NCBI GenBank assembly: GCA_040218415.1
Contig: JAVJRN010000034.1
Coordinates: 1 to 64,000 of the forward strand
Direction: 5' to 3'
DNA from: JAVJRN01 sp040218415
GTDB lineage: Bacteria; Bacteroidota; Bacteroidia; Cytophagales; Cyclobacteriaceae
DNA: 64,000 nt
The notes under the pieces were generated by a model, which saw only the letters and a list, made by a program, of their open reading frames with translations, had not been told where the DNA came from and ran no database searches. The translations under genes and the position numbers were made by a program. This document shows, piece after piece, positions 17,970-27,050 of the stretch. The number at the start of each line of letters is the position of its first letter. The stretch's first letter is position 1.

Positions 17970-18009
17970 TTTTTCATTAGAAAAGCTTAAAGGAAGGTAT
18001 TTTCATTAA
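17869..18009 (+). CDS. possible overlapping small ORF or frameshifted tail
   Basis: This 46-codon frame begins at ATG 17869, in the +1 frame relative to the 17622 gene, and overlaps its last 101 bases. Its translation has an ordinary protein composition (NLTAFEAFKYF, QTHPSFSLEKLKGRYF). It could be the true C-terminus of the upstream protein after a frameshift or sequencing error, or a small gene of its own. It could also be chance. Only conservation in relatives would decide. Confidence 0.25.
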   Translation: MRRLHEISNIKYNLTAFEAFKYFSGLSYRQTHPSFSLEKLKGRYFH

Positions 18010-18186
18010 ATAATTTTCGCTAAAGCTCCCTTGCACGGTATAAACACCGAGTAATTGAATTCACTGGTGAGATTTCAATTTCTTTGAATCAAGCCCCTTA
18101 TATCTCAATAATTTTTTTTTAAAAACAATCGATTAAGTGATGTATCAAAATATTGATCTCACCACTGATCACTAATAATCAAACCC

Positions 18187-21168
18187 ATGAACAATAAAGG
18201 ATTCGTTATTTTATTAACAATCGTTATTTCGCTGTTGTGTGTCTACTACTTGTCGTTCACATTTATAGCAAATTCCATTCAAAAAAATGCCACCGAAAGC
18301 ACAACAGGACCCGATGGCAATGTTGACTTTTCTGAGAAGCAAAGATATCTTGACTCGATTTGGAATGAGCCAGTTTATAATTTGCTCGGACTCGATTACA
18401 CCTATCAGGATATTAAAGAAACAGAACTTAACCTAGGGCTCGATCTTCAAGGTGGTATGCATGTTACACTTGAAGTTTCCCCAGTCGATATTCTTAAAGG
18501 TATGAGCGGAAACAATCAGGATCCTGATTTTCTTAACGCCCTTGCGGAGGCCAAAAAGAACATCAAAGGAACGCAAATCAATTTCGTAGATGAGTTTTAT
18601 AGCCTTTTCAAGGAAAGTGCACCAGACAAAAGCTTAGCCTACATATTCGCAAATGCCACCAACAGAGGACGAATCAGCCTTAGCTCAAGTGATGAGGATG
18701 TATTAAGCATCATTAACTTAGAAGTAGAAAGCGCGATCGAAAGGTCTTTTAATATCCTCAGAACGCGTATTGACAGATTTGGTACTTCTCAACCTAATAT
18801 CCAAAGATTACAAGGAACTGGTAGAATTCAAATCGAATTACCTGGTGTTGATAACCCTCAAAGAGTAAGAAAACTATTGCAAGGTGTAGCCAAGCTCGAA
18901 TTTTGGGAAGTTTACGACATTCAAGAAATCAGCCCTACACTTACTGCAATGAATGAGTTAATTGTAGCAGAGCAGAAATCGGACTTTGACTTGGATAACC
19001 TAGGATCTGAAGGTGATGACTCTCAAGAGTCTGCTGAAGAAGATGACCTTGCCGCATTACTAGGCGATGACTCTGATTCAACTGGAACAAGTTTGGATTC
19101 AGCAAAAACCACAGACGCATTAGACTCAGCATTCAATGATCAGGTTTCGCCACTATTTTCATTGTTGAAAGCGCAATACGGCTTGGTGTACGAAGTATCT
19201 GATACGGCAAAAATCAACCGAATTCTCCAAAGAGAGGATATACAATCTTTGATTCCTTCCACCATGAGGTTTTTGTGGGAGGTAAAGCCAACAGTTACTG
19301 AAGGGGTGAACCCTTTAGAATTAATCGAACTCCATGCGATCAAAACTTCAAGAACTGGGAAAGCACCTTTAACAGGTGAAGTAATCACTGATGCCAGACA
19401 AGATCTTGATGAAAGAGCAAGACCTGCCGTATCCATGCAAATGAGCGCACAAGGTGCCAAATCATGGAGAAGGTTGACAGCAGCGAACGTTAATAGGAGA
19501 ATCGCTATCGTGCTTGATAATTTCGTTTACAGCGCGCCTAATGTTATCAATGAGATTCCTAATGGTAACTCGTCGATCTCAGGAAATTTCACTGTTGAAG
19601 AGGCGAAAGATTTAGCCAACATACTGAAAGCAGGTGCGCTACCTGCGCCTACTACGATCGTAGAGGATGTTGTTATCGGACCTACGCTTGGTCAGGTTGC
19701 TCGTAATCAAGGTTTAACTTCTATTTTAGCTGGTCTATTGATCGTGATCATTTTCATGGTTGTCTATTATGCTAAAGGTGGATTAATCGCCAATGTTGCC
19801 TTGTTTTTTAACATCTTTTTTATTCTTGGAATACTTGCTCAATTAAGTGCCTCACTTACCTTACCGGGTATCGCAGGTATTGTATTGACGATTGGTATGT
19901 CCATTGATGCGAACGTGCTGATCTTTGAAAGAATCAAAGAAGAATTGAGAAATGGTGCTGGACTAAAAGCCGCTATTTCCAGTGGTTATAGCAAGGCCTA
20001 CAGCTCAATTATTGATGCGAACGTTACGACATTTATTACAGGTTTGATTCTTTACACCTTGGGTCAAGGTCCAGTTAAAGGATTCGCCATTACTTTAATG
20101 ATTGGTATAGGCTGTTCATTCTTCAGTGCTGTATTCATCACGAGAGTCATTGTAGAAGCTTTTTCCAAAAAAGGAGACCAATCCAAACTCTCTTTCTCTA
20201 ATGCTTTTTCAAGAAATGCACTTACTAACCTTTCTTTCGATTTCTTATCAAAAAGAAAGATGGCTTATATATTCTCTACCATATTTATCACCATTGGTAT
20301 GGTGGCTATGGTCACCAATGGCTTAACACTTGGTGTTGATTTTCAAGGGGGTAGATCATATGTTGTTTCCATGAATGAGGCTATTGCGCCATCAAAATTG
20401 AAATCAGGATTGACGCCTTTCTTTGACGGGCAAAGTACAGAGGTGAAAACATTTGGGGCTAGCAATATTTTAAAAATCACTACGACCTACCTCATAGATG
20501 ATGAAACAGATGCTGCTGACTTACAAGTAAGGCAGTCTTTAATCAAAGGTATGACCGAATCCACTGGTTTGGCCTACACCATTGATGATGCTGAAATCAC
20601 GGATAGTGAGTTTACAATCAGTAGCTCATCAAAAGTGGGCGCGACGATTGCTGATGATATTAAGAATTCATCTTTTGAATCTGCGCTGTTTGCCCTCATT
20701 GCTATCTTTATTTATATCTTATTAAGATTTAGAAAATGGCAGTTTGGACTTGGAGCAATCATTGCTCTTTTTCACGATACGTTGTTTGTACTTTCAGCTT
20801 TTGCGATAGCCACCTTATTTGGTGCTAATTTCGAGGTGGATCAAGTATTCGTAGCTGCTATTTTGACGATTATTGGATATTCCATCAATGATACGGTGGT
20901 TGTATTTGATAGAATCAGAGAAAACTTAGGAATCAAAAAAGGAAGTGAAATGAAAGCAGTTTTCAACGAATCACTCAACAGCACAATAAGCCGTACCTTG
21001 ATTACTTCAGTCACTACTTTGATTGTTGTTGTTATATTATTCTTATTCGGTGGTGCAGTATTAAAAGGATTCTCATTCGCATTGCTCATTGGTATTCTGG
21101 TAGGTACTTACTCTTCTATATTCATCGCTACGCCAATTGTAGTCGATCTAAATACTAAAAAAGATTAA
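18187..21168 (+). CDS. secDF: protein translocase subunit SecDF (fused)
   Basis: This RND-type membrane protein uses proton flux to pull preproteins out of the Sec channel on the periplasmic side. SecD and SecF are fused in one 993-residue chain, as is usual in Bacteroidota. The SecD half has TM1 near residue 8, the LGLDLQGGMHVTLEV motif around 80-95, a large P1 domain with an acidic Ser/Asp-rich linker around 275-310, and five more TMs from about 510. The SecF half starts near residue 685 with GLTLGVDFQGGRSYVVS and ends with its own five-TM bundle (GYSINDTVVVFDRIREN). A strong terminator follows the stop. Confidence 0.97.
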   Translation: MNNKGFVILLTIVISLLCVYYLSFTFIANSIQKNATESTTGPDGNVDFSEKQRYLDSIWNEPVYNLLGLDYTYQDIKETELNLGLDLQGGMHVTLEVSPVDILKGMSGNNQDPDFLNALAEAKKNIKGTQINFVDEFYSLFKESAPDKSLAYIFANATNRGRISLSSSDEDVLSIINLEVESAIERSFNILRTRIDRFGTSQPNIQRLQGTGRIQIELPGVDNPQRVRKLLQGVAKLEFWEVYDIQEISPTLTAMNELIVAEQKSDFDLDNLGSEGDDSQESAEEDDLAALLGDDSDSTGTSLDSAKTTDALDSAFNDQVSPLFSLLKAQYGLVYEVSDTAKINRILQREDIQSLIPSTMRFLWEVKPTVTEGVNPLELIELHAIKTSRTGKAPLTGEVITDARQDLDERARPAVSMQMSAQGAKSWRRLTAANVNRRIAIVLDNFVYSAPNVINEIPNGNSSISGNFTVEEAKDLANILKAGALPAPTTIVEDVVIGPTLGQVARNQGLTSILAGLLIVIIFMVVYYAKGGLIANVALFFNIFFILGILAQLSASLTLPGIAGIVLTIGMSIDANVLIFERIKEELRNGAGLKAAISSGYSKAYSSIIDANVTTFITGLILYTLGQGPVKGFAITLMIGIGCSFFSAVFITRVIVEAFSKKGDQSKLSFSNAFSRNALTNLSFDFLSKRKMAYIFSTIFITIGMVAMVTNGLTLGVDFQGGRSYVVSMNEAIAPSKLKSGLTPFFDGQSTEVKTFGASNILKITTTYLIDDETDAADLQVRQSLIKGMTESTGLAYTIDDAEITDSEFTISSSSKVGATIADDIKNSSFESALFALIAIFIYILLRFRKWQFGLGAIIALFHDTLFVLSAFAIATLFGANFEVDQVFVAAILTIIGYSINDTVVVFDRIRENLGIKKGSEMKAVFNESLNSTISRTLITSVTTLIVVVILFLFGGAVLKGFSFALLIGILVGTYSSIFIATPIVVDLNTKKD

Positions 21169-21190
21169 CTATCCCGATATCTTAATTGAA

Positions 21191-21226
21191 AATCCCTTGA
21201 TAACTGTTTATCAAGGGATTTTTTTT
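21191..21226 (+). terminator. rho-independent terminator of secDF
   Basis: Perfect 13-bp arms (21191-21203 and 21208-21220) with a 4-base loop are followed by a T-run through 21226. It lies 23 bases after the secDF stop. Confidence 0.9.
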
Positions 21227-21320
21227 GTGCGTTTCTCCAAAGTTCAAGACCTAGATTATCGGATAATCTTACCTGTCTGTTGATCTACATATAAAAATCG
21301 TTTTCTATCAGAAAAGTCCA

Positions 21321-22457
21321 TTATTCAAACAAACTCGCATCCAATCCGGGAATAACTTTTAGTGCGTTTTGATAATAGACTTTTTTCAATATCTGATCAG
21401 ATAGTCCTAAACCGTACATTCTCCAAAAGGCATGATACTTTTTATAATATGGAAAATATTCATCCTCCGTTTCCAATACTCGAAAATAGGTGTAGTATTC
21501 CTCCTTATTATAAGCATCTTTTGCAAAAAGAATCCGGTCTTGGTATGTTTCGAAAAATTTACCCGCCATTCTTGGCTGACGGCCCAATTCTGCAATCACT
21601 GCGCCTATACCAACGTACACATTATCAAAAGTATCAAGATGCTCACCTAGGCTTTTCAAGTCGTTGGCCATCCAACCCATGTGTGCATTGATAAAAGTGG
21701 TATTTGGATATTTTTTGAAAATATGATGTTGTTCGGCAATGATGGTTTCCCAAGGTGCAGGATCGTTGACTTCTCGTTTTCTTCCAGGGCGAAGTTTCAA
21801 TTCTAACCAGCGCTCATTCTTTTCATCGTGCTGATCCCAAAAGGATTTCGGATCAGCCGCATGAATCAATACTGGAATACCTAAATCTCCACATTTAGCC
21901 CAAACCGGATCAAGCCGAGGATCGTCAATCGGAACACGATGGCCATTAATATCATTGATACCCAAGCCGAGGCTTTTGTATATTTTCAACCCCTTAGCGC
22001 CATTTTTAACATCTTCTTCAAGCTGTTTTACCGCCTGTCTGCTCCATCCCTTCTCCCCAATATTTTTAAATGAAACATTGGTAAACAGCGCTATCCGACC
22101 TGGGGCTTCACCCTGAATTCGTCGTGCCATTGAAGCCAGATACTCTTGAGTGCCAATATCTCCAGCTTCTCGATCATAGCCACGACCACTCAAGTTGACC
22201 ATAATAGCCATGTTGAGTGAATCCATTTCTTCTTCTATTTTGGTTATTTTTTCCTTGGTTAAGTTCCATTGATGACTGTGAACATCAACGAAAGGAAATT
22301 TCGCTCGCTTTACTGGGTTCTCTGGAACGACCAGCGTAGATACTGGATCATACAATTCAAAATCCATGGTCTTTTCTGAGACATCCTGAGACCGAACGGC
22401 AAAACTGAGTAGCATAAAAAATGAAAAGTAAATTTTCGATTTGATTAAGTTATCCAT
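21321..22457 (-). CDS. amidohydrolase-family metal-dependent hydrolase, exported
   Basis: This is a TIM-barrel hydrolase of the amidohydrolase_2 type. The ATG at 22457 (378 aa; a second ATG lies at 22460) is preferred to the far-upstream frame start at 22553, because it places a signal peptide at the N-terminus (KIYFSFFMLLSFAVRSQ). Metal ligands are the His-x-His in VDVHSHQW, a His in VLIHAADP and one in FINAHMGW. The final Asp is probably that of ILFAKDAYN, in place of the more usual GTD. The central part contains GAKGLKIYKSLGLG, a lysine segment seen in related enzymes. The substrate cannot be predicted. It is a lone gene between secDF and the iron transporter. Confidence 0.75.
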   Translation of the reverse strand: MDNLIKSKIYFSFFMLLSFAVRSQDVSEKTMDFELYDPVSTLVVPENPVKRAKFPFVDVHSHQWNLTKEKITKIEEEMDSLNMAIMVNLSGRGYDREAGDIGTQEYLASMARRIQGEAPGRIALFTNVSFKNIGEKGWSRQAVKQLEEDVKNGAKGLKIYKSLGLGINDINGHRVPIDDPRLDPVWAKCGDLGIPVLIHAADPKSFWDQHDEKNERWLELKLRPGRKREVNDPAPWETIIAEQHHIFKKYPNTTFINAHMGWMANDLKSLGEHLDTFDNVYVGIGAVIAELGRQPRMAGKFFETYQDRILFAKDAYNKEEYYTYFRVLETEDEYFPYYKKYHAFWRMYGLGLSDQILKKVYYQNALKVIPGLDASLFE

Positions 22458-22564
22458 CATGTGTTCGAATCTATACACATCTTGTGCAAAATCTAGTGAA
22501 GATGATGCAGACTCTCGGTGGTTTGTGATCAGTGGTTGAGAAATTATGAACATTTCTCTGGTAG

Positions 22565-22593
22565 ATATTATTTAGAAACAGTCTAAATAATAT
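22565..22593. promoter_or_regulatory. 29-bp perfect palindrome, candidate metal-regulator operator
   Basis: Two 12-base arms (22565-22576 and 22582-22593) pair perfectly around a 5-base centre. The core reads TTTAGA-N7-like, with TTTAGA and TCTAAA facing each other across aacag. It ends 31 bases before the ATG of the ferric-iron binding protein and is too AT-rich, without a T-run, to be a terminator. A DtxR/IdeR-type or Fur-type iron repressor site is the natural guess from the position; the regulator itself is inferred. Confidence 0.55.
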
Positions 22594-22624
22594 TAACTTC
22601 GAACCTCAATTAAAAAACAATTTC

Positions 22625-23662
22625 ATGAAGTATCTATATCTAATTTGCGCTCTACTAGTGGTTGCATCATGTAGTTCACCAAAAGGAGAAAAAGGCAATT
22701 CTTCGGAAAAAGAAAAAGTGGTCAATGTCTATTCCCAAAGACATTACGAGTCTGACAATATCCTCCTTGAAAAGTTCACCGAGCAAACCGGAATCAAAGT
22801 AAATGTTGTCAATGCGGGTGCAGATGAATTGATCAATAGACTAGAAATGGAAGGCGCCTTATCCCCAGCCGATGTATTCATAACGGTAGATGCCGCGCGA
22901 TTAAATAGAGCAAAAAATAAAGCATTATTTCAAAAAGTAGATTTAAGTAATTCGAAAAATTTAAAACCGCAATTATTGGATACCGACGGACTTTGGTTTC
23001 CATTGACTTACAGAGCAAGAGTCATTGTATATGATCTTAAGGATGTAGATCCAGCCACAATCACCACCTATTCTGATTTGGCAAAACCTGAATGGAAAGA
23101 CAAAGTGGTCATTCGGTCATCAGGAAGTGGATATAATCAATCTTTACTGGCTTACATCATCGAAGCAGAAGGTGAGGGAGCTGCACAAGATTGGGTGAAA
23201 GGCGTTGTTGCGAATATGGCGCGTGATCCAAAAGGTGGCGATAGAGATCAAATAAAAGCCATTGCATCGGGTGTGGGAGAAGTTTCCGTGGTGAATACGT
23301 ATTATCTGGCCTCCTTACTCAACTCTTCCAATCCAGAGGAAGTTGCTGTTGGAAAAAGCGTTGGTGTTATTTTCCCAAATCAAGAAAAAGAGGGCACACA
23401 TATCAATGTCAGTGGCGCTGCAGTAACTAAGTCAGCTCCAAACAAAGCAAATGCAGTTAAATTATTGGAGTTTTTGACCAGTGAAGAGTCTCAAAAGTTC
23501 TATGCAGCCAATTCCTTTGAATACCCTGCTCATAAAGAAGTTCCTGCAGATAGCACGGTAGCAACCTTCGGAGAATTCAAAGCAAGTGGGCTCGCCTTTG
23601 CAAGGGATATGAGCTTAACAGAAAAAGCTGTGGTTGTTTTCGATGAAGGGGGTTGGAAATAA
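22625..23662 (+). CDS. ferric-iron ABC transporter, substrate-binding lipoprotein
   Basis: This FbpA/FutA-type periplasmic binding protein is expected to capture Fe(III). The signal peptide ends in lipobox VVASCSS. The mature protein starts VVNVYSQRHYESDN, which carries the His and Glu-region ligands typical of FbpA. The paired tyrosines that coordinate iron are in VVNTYYLASLL. It is 345 residues long. The stop overlaps the permease gene by ten bases, and the ATPase follows, giving a full importer. The palindrome at 22565-22593 suggests iron-responsive control. Thiamine or other class-1 ligands are less likely given the tyrosine pair. Confidence 0.88.
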   Translation: MKYLYLICALLVVASCSSPKGEKGNSSEKEKVVNVYSQRHYESDNILLEKFTEQTGIKVNVVNAGADELINRLEMEGALSPADVFITVDAARLNRAKNKALFQKVDLSNSKNLKPQLLDTDGLWFPLTYRARVIVYDLKDVDPATITTYSDLAKPEWKDKVVIRSSGSGYNQSLLAYIIEAEGEGAAQDWVKGVVANMARDPKGGDRDQIKAIASGVGEVSVVNTYYLASLLNSSNPEEVAVGKSVGVIFPNQEKEGTHINVSGAAVTKSAPNKANAVKLLEFLTSEESQKFYAANSFEYPAHKEVPADSTVATFGEFKASGLAFARDMSLTEKAVVVFDEGGWK

Positions 23663-25242
23663 TCAACAAATTAAAAATTAAAAATATTGGATGGCTCTCA
23701 ATCGCATTGACTGGGAGCTTTCTTCTTATTGGGCCTTTGCTAATGGTCTTAACCAAAACTGCAGGCATCAACTTCCAAAATATAACTGCGCTGAGCAATA
23801 CTGTGCTTGGCGCCTACATTACCAATACTTTATGGATTAGCAGCGGCGTAATATCACTTAGTCTTCTTATAGGTGTAGGTTGTGCATGGGCCATCACTAT
23901 GTATGATTTTCCCTTCCGAAAACAACTTGAATGGATGCTTATTCTCCCATTAGCCATTCCAACATTCATTAATGGTATTGCTTACGCAGGACTTACGGAT
24001 TACGCAGGACCAATCAGAATTGCCTTAAGAGCAACACCTTGGCTCGATGATGTTTATCTAGATATCATGAATGGTTGGGGAGCCATTTTTGTCATGAGCA
24101 TGGTGCTTTATCCTTATATATATCTTACAAGTCGAGCCGCTTTTGCCAATCAATCATCACAACTTTTAGAAGCATCCAAAATATTAGGAGCCACAGAATT
24201 TCAATCATTTTATAAAGTGGCAGTACCCATTGCATGGCCGGCCATATTTTCAGGTTTAAGCTTAGTTATCATGGAGGTTCTCAATGATTACGGCACGGTT
24301 AAATATTTTGGAATACCCACTTTCACTACTGGAATTTTTAAATCATGGCTTTCTCTTGGAGATATGCCTTCTGCCATATTTTTAGCAGCTATTCTACTAT
24401 TATTCGTAATATTCATTTTAAGCCTGGAATGGTGGATTACTCGAAAAAAAGTTATCAGTGAGGCAAGTTCCTCCAGAGCTCTTACCAGAGAAAAAATCAT
24501 TGGGTCAAAAAAAATCATTGTCATGGTAGGCGTGTTAAGCACATTTACTTTGGCTTTTATTGTTCCCCTCGGGCAACTTCTCTGGTGGCTAAATCTTTCT
24601 TTTACTCATACCAACTGGGGAAATTTTATAGAAATAATTGGAAACACATTAACGCTATCACTGTACAGCTCTTTAATTATTATTTGCATGGGAATTGCTA
24701 TTGCCTATGCATTCAGAGTCCTTAAAAACCTCAAATACATACAGCCATTGTCTAAGCTTACCTCCCTTGGTTATGCCATGCCGGGAGCAGTTATTGCCAT
24801 AGGTATAATTGCAAGCATTCTTTTGATTGATAATGAACTGATCTATGCTGGTATTTATGCATTATTGTTTGGTTACACTGTCCGATTTTTTGCGGTAGGT
24901 TATAGTCCCATAGTTTCAGGGCTAAAAAAAAACTCACTATCAATAGACGATGCTGCGCTTACACTGGGAGCTTCTACCTTCAAAACACTGATTAAAGTTC
25001 ATCTACCACTAATCAAACGTTCAATTCTCGTTAGTCTTATTCTAATATTTGTGGATATTAGCAAGGAACTTCCAATCACATTAATCTTGCGACCGTTCAA
25101 TTTTAATACCCTAGCAACCAATGCCTACCAATTTGCCACGGATGAGATGGCTCCTGAATCATCGGCAGCATCATTACTGATTATTTTCGTAGGTATAATT
25201 CCTATTTACATCCTCAACAGGTCAATGAGAAGTAAACCATGA
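23653..25242 (+). CDS. ferric-iron ABC transporter, permease
   Basis: This is the inner-membrane channel of the iron importer, an FbpB-type protein with two fused permease halves (529 aa, about 12 TM segments). The start is a TTG that overlaps the end of the binding-protein gene by ten bases; no upstream ATG is available. Each half has an EAA-type loop that contacts the ATPase: LLEASKILGATEFQSFYKVA around residue 175 and DDAALTLGASTFKTLIKVHL around 430. The latter keeps the conserved Ala-Gly/Ala-x-x-x spacing. Its last bases overlap the ATPase start (ATGA). Confidence 0.88.
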   Translation: MEIINKLKIKNIGWLSIALTGSFLLIGPLLMVLTKTAGINFQNITALSNTVLGAYITNTLWISSGVISLSLLIGVGCAWAITMYDFPFRKQLEWMLILPLAIPTFINGIAYAGLTDYAGPIRIALRATPWLDDVYLDIMNGWGAIFVMSMVLYPYIYLTSRAAFANQSSQLLEASKILGATEFQSFYKVAVPIAWPAIFSGLSLVIMEVLNDYGTVKYFGIPTFTTGIFKSWLSLGDMPSAIFLAAILLLFVIFILSLEWWITRKKVISEASSSRALTREKIIGSKKIIVMVGVLSTFTLAFIVPLGQLLWWLNLSFTHTNWGNFIEIIGNTLTLSLYSSLIIICMGIAIAYAFRVLKNLKYIQPLSKLTSLGYAMPGAVIAIGIIASILLIDNELIYAGIYALLFGYTVRFFAVGYSPIVSGLKKNSLSIDDAALTLGASTFKTLIKVHLPLIKRSILVSLILIFVDISKELPITLILRPFNFNTLATNAYQFATDEMAPESSAASLLIIFVGIIPIYILNRSMRSKP

Positions 25243-26252
25243 AAGCACTATCCATTGAAAATATCAATAAAAGCTTTGGTCAAACTAAAGTTCTCAGCGA
25301 CTTCAACCTTAAAATTGGTGAAGGCCAAATAACCGCTTTAACAGGAGAGAGTGGTTCTGGAAAGTCCACCATTTTACGACTTATTGCCGGTCTCGAAATA
25401 CTTGACTCAGGCACGATCAAGCTAGACAACAAATCGATAGAACAGATAAGCCCCCGAAAAAGAAAGATTGGTTTTGTATTTCAAGATCTTGCATTGTTTC
25501 CACATTTGACAGTCAAGAAAAACATTCTTTTTGGCTACAATGGAAGCAACGCTCAAGCTAGGTTGGAAGAGCTGCTACTTTTAACAAATCTAAACGGACT
25601 GGAAAATAGATATCCCCATGAGATCTCAGGTGGACAACAACAACGGGTGGCATTGGCAAGAGCATTGGCCTCATCGCCCGAGCTATTGCTAATGGATGAA
25701 CCGTTTAGTAGCCTTGACGAACGAATTAAAAACAAGGTAAGAGCAGAAATTCTATCAATCATTAAAAGGTTAGGCATTACAACTATCATCGTCACACACC
25801 ACGCTTCAGACGCTTTTGCCATTGCTGATGAAGTAGCGATACTAAGCGAAGGAAAATTATTACAGTTTGGCTCGCCATCACAGATATATAAGCACCCTAA
25901 TAATCAATACGTTGCGGAGCTTTTTGGCTCTGGCATATTCATACCAGCCACGGTAAACGAAAATACTTTAAACAGCCCTTTTGGCTCATTTAAAGTCGAA
26001 CAAAAATACTTACCGAAAGGAGGCACATTATTCATTCGGCCTGAATCAGTAAGGCTAGGACAAAAGGATGAAGGCCATATTCAGGGAATAATAAAACAAA
26101 AATCCTTTAAAGGCCCGCATGATGTTCTTTTGGTCGAGGATCATCGACAGCAATTCTCTTTTGAGCTTGAAACCGAGCGAACCCATCTCGAGACAGGAAA
26201 CCACGTTTCGCTCCTTTTTGATTTAAATGAATTAATAATTTTTCCTGATTAG
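25239..26252 (+). CDS. ferric-iron ABC transporter, ATPase
   Basis: This is the energy-coupling subunit of the importer. The 337-residue protein has Walker A GESGSGKST near residue 34, the Q-loop FVFQDLALFP, the signature ISGGQQQRVALARAL near 130, Walker B LLLMDEPFSSLD and the switch His in VTHHASDAFA. Residues about 240-335 form a TOBE-like regulatory domain, so it resembles the FbpC/PotA branch. It overlaps the permease by four bases and closes the three-gene operon; no clear terminator follows. Confidence 0.92.
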   Translation: MKALSIENINKSFGQTKVLSDFNLKIGEGQITALTGESGSGKSTILRLIAGLEILDSGTIKLDNKSIEQISPRKRKIGFVFQDLALFPHLTVKKNILFGYNGSNAQARLEELLLLTNLNGLENRYPHEISGGQQQRVALARALASSPELLLMDEPFSSLDERIKNKVRAEILSIIKRLGITTIIVTHHASDAFAIADEVAILSEGKLLQFGSPSQIYKHPNNQYVAELFGSGIFIPATVNENTLNSPFGSFKVEQKYLPKGGTLFIRPESVRLGQKDEGHIQGIIKQKSFKGPHDVLLVEDHRQQFSFELETERTHLETGNHVSLLFDLNELIIFPD

Positions 26253-26366
26253 CGGTTCAAAAAAGTGTCCGATTATCAGTTTTTCATTGTGGCACAGTGT
26301 GCGCTAATGTACACAAAGAAAGACTTTTACATATATAACACACTGTATAACAATATTTTATATTTC

Positions 26367-26383
26367 TTGGCATGGCTATTGAC
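26367..26383 (+). promoter_or_regulatory. sigma-54-like promoter before the PspC pair
   Basis: TTGGCATG at 26367-26374 is followed, at the correct spacing, by TTGA at 26379-26382. The sigma-54 consensus is TGGCACGNNNNTTGC, so the only departures are C to T in the -24 box and C to A in the -12 box. The predicted start of transcription, near 26393, is almost on the ATG at 26395. A second, weaker match (TGGCAC at 26290-26295 with GC at 26303-26304) lies upstream. Confidence 0.5.
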
Positions 26384-26394
26384 TATCTTTTATC

Positions 26395-26664
26395 ATGCCA
26401 GTAACATCCGCCAAAAATCGAACAAAAAAAACTAAAACTATCTTATTAGTAATAGGAATAGTCATTGCCATACTACTTACATTCTATGCTGATACGTTCA
26501 GCCAAAACAAGCGTAGCTTTTTTAATCATCTTGAAAAACCTACAGAAAATCCAGTAGTAAAAAATACCAGTTCGAATAAAATTATTGGCAATAATAGCTA
26601 TCACTCCGCAGCTAAACTATTCGAGATTTTCACTCATAATCTTCCTTATTTAAACGATAAATAA
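26395..26664 (+). CDS. hypothetical small membrane protein upstream of pspC
   Basis: This 89-residue protein has a basic N-terminus (KNRTKKTK), one TM segment at residues about 15-30 (ILLVIGIVIAILLTFY) and a polar, Asn/Ser-rich outer part ending NSYHSAAKLFEIF. I do not recognise a family. It lies eight bases before the PspC gene and just after a sigma-54-like promoter, so it is probably co-expressed with PspC in an envelope-stress response. The start ATG sits very close to the predicted transcription start. Confidence 0.5.
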   Translation: MPVTSAKNRTKKTKTILLVIGIVIAILLTFYADTFSQNKRSFFNHLEKPTENPVVKNTSSNKIIGNNSYHSAAKLFEIFTHNLPYLNDK

Positions 26665-26672
26665 ATTACGAT

Positions 26673-26873
26673 ATGCATAAAAGATTAACAAGATCTAGAG
26701 ATTCCGTCTTAGCAGGTGTATGTGCCGGCATTGCTAAATACTATGGACTTGACCCTTCAATGGTCCGGATTGCCTACATTTTAGTTTCTTTCCTGAGTGC
26801 GGCATTTCCGGGAGTACTGGTCTATCTTATACTCTGGTTTGTCATCCCAGAAGACGATTCGTTTTATTCTTAG
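26673..26873 (+). CDS. PspC-domain protein
   Basis: PspC-family proteins sit in the inner membrane and in enterobacteria signal envelope stress to the phage-shock regulon. The 66-residue protein is nearly all PspC domain: the signature RLTRSRDSVLAGVCAGIAKY is at residues 4-23, followed by GLDPSMVRIAYIL and one TM helix, ending WFVIPEDD. Such minimal, single-domain forms are common in Bacteroidota. No PspA or PspB is nearby. The preceding small membrane protein and sigma-54-like site fit the sigma-54 control known for the psp operon in E. coli. Confidence 0.85.
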   Translation: MHKRLTRSRDSVLAGVCAGIAKYYGLDPSMVRIAYILVSFLSAAFPGVLVYLILWFVIPEDDSFYS

Positions 26874-27050
26874 CAATAACGAATTACTCAGTATTATATC
26901 ACCCGAAATTTAAAAATGTAACCGTCACAAATGTGGCTAAGAATTGATTCAAAACCGTAAGATTTCAATGTGTCAGCTTGCGCACAGTCTCTTATCGACA
27001 TTTATATCGATAAGCTAGTCCAAAATCAATGACCTCTTGGGTAACCTGAA

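Noticed and set aside
18159..22540. Shared 12-mer ccactgatcac region before secDF (18161) and, inverted, near 22527
   Set aside because: Only 12 bases match and the surroundings differ; chance cannot be excluded in a 64-kb window.
26991..27014. 8-bp inverted repeat downstream of the arginase-like gene
   Set aside because: No T-run follows in either direction, so I do not call it a terminator; the arms are short and AT-rich.
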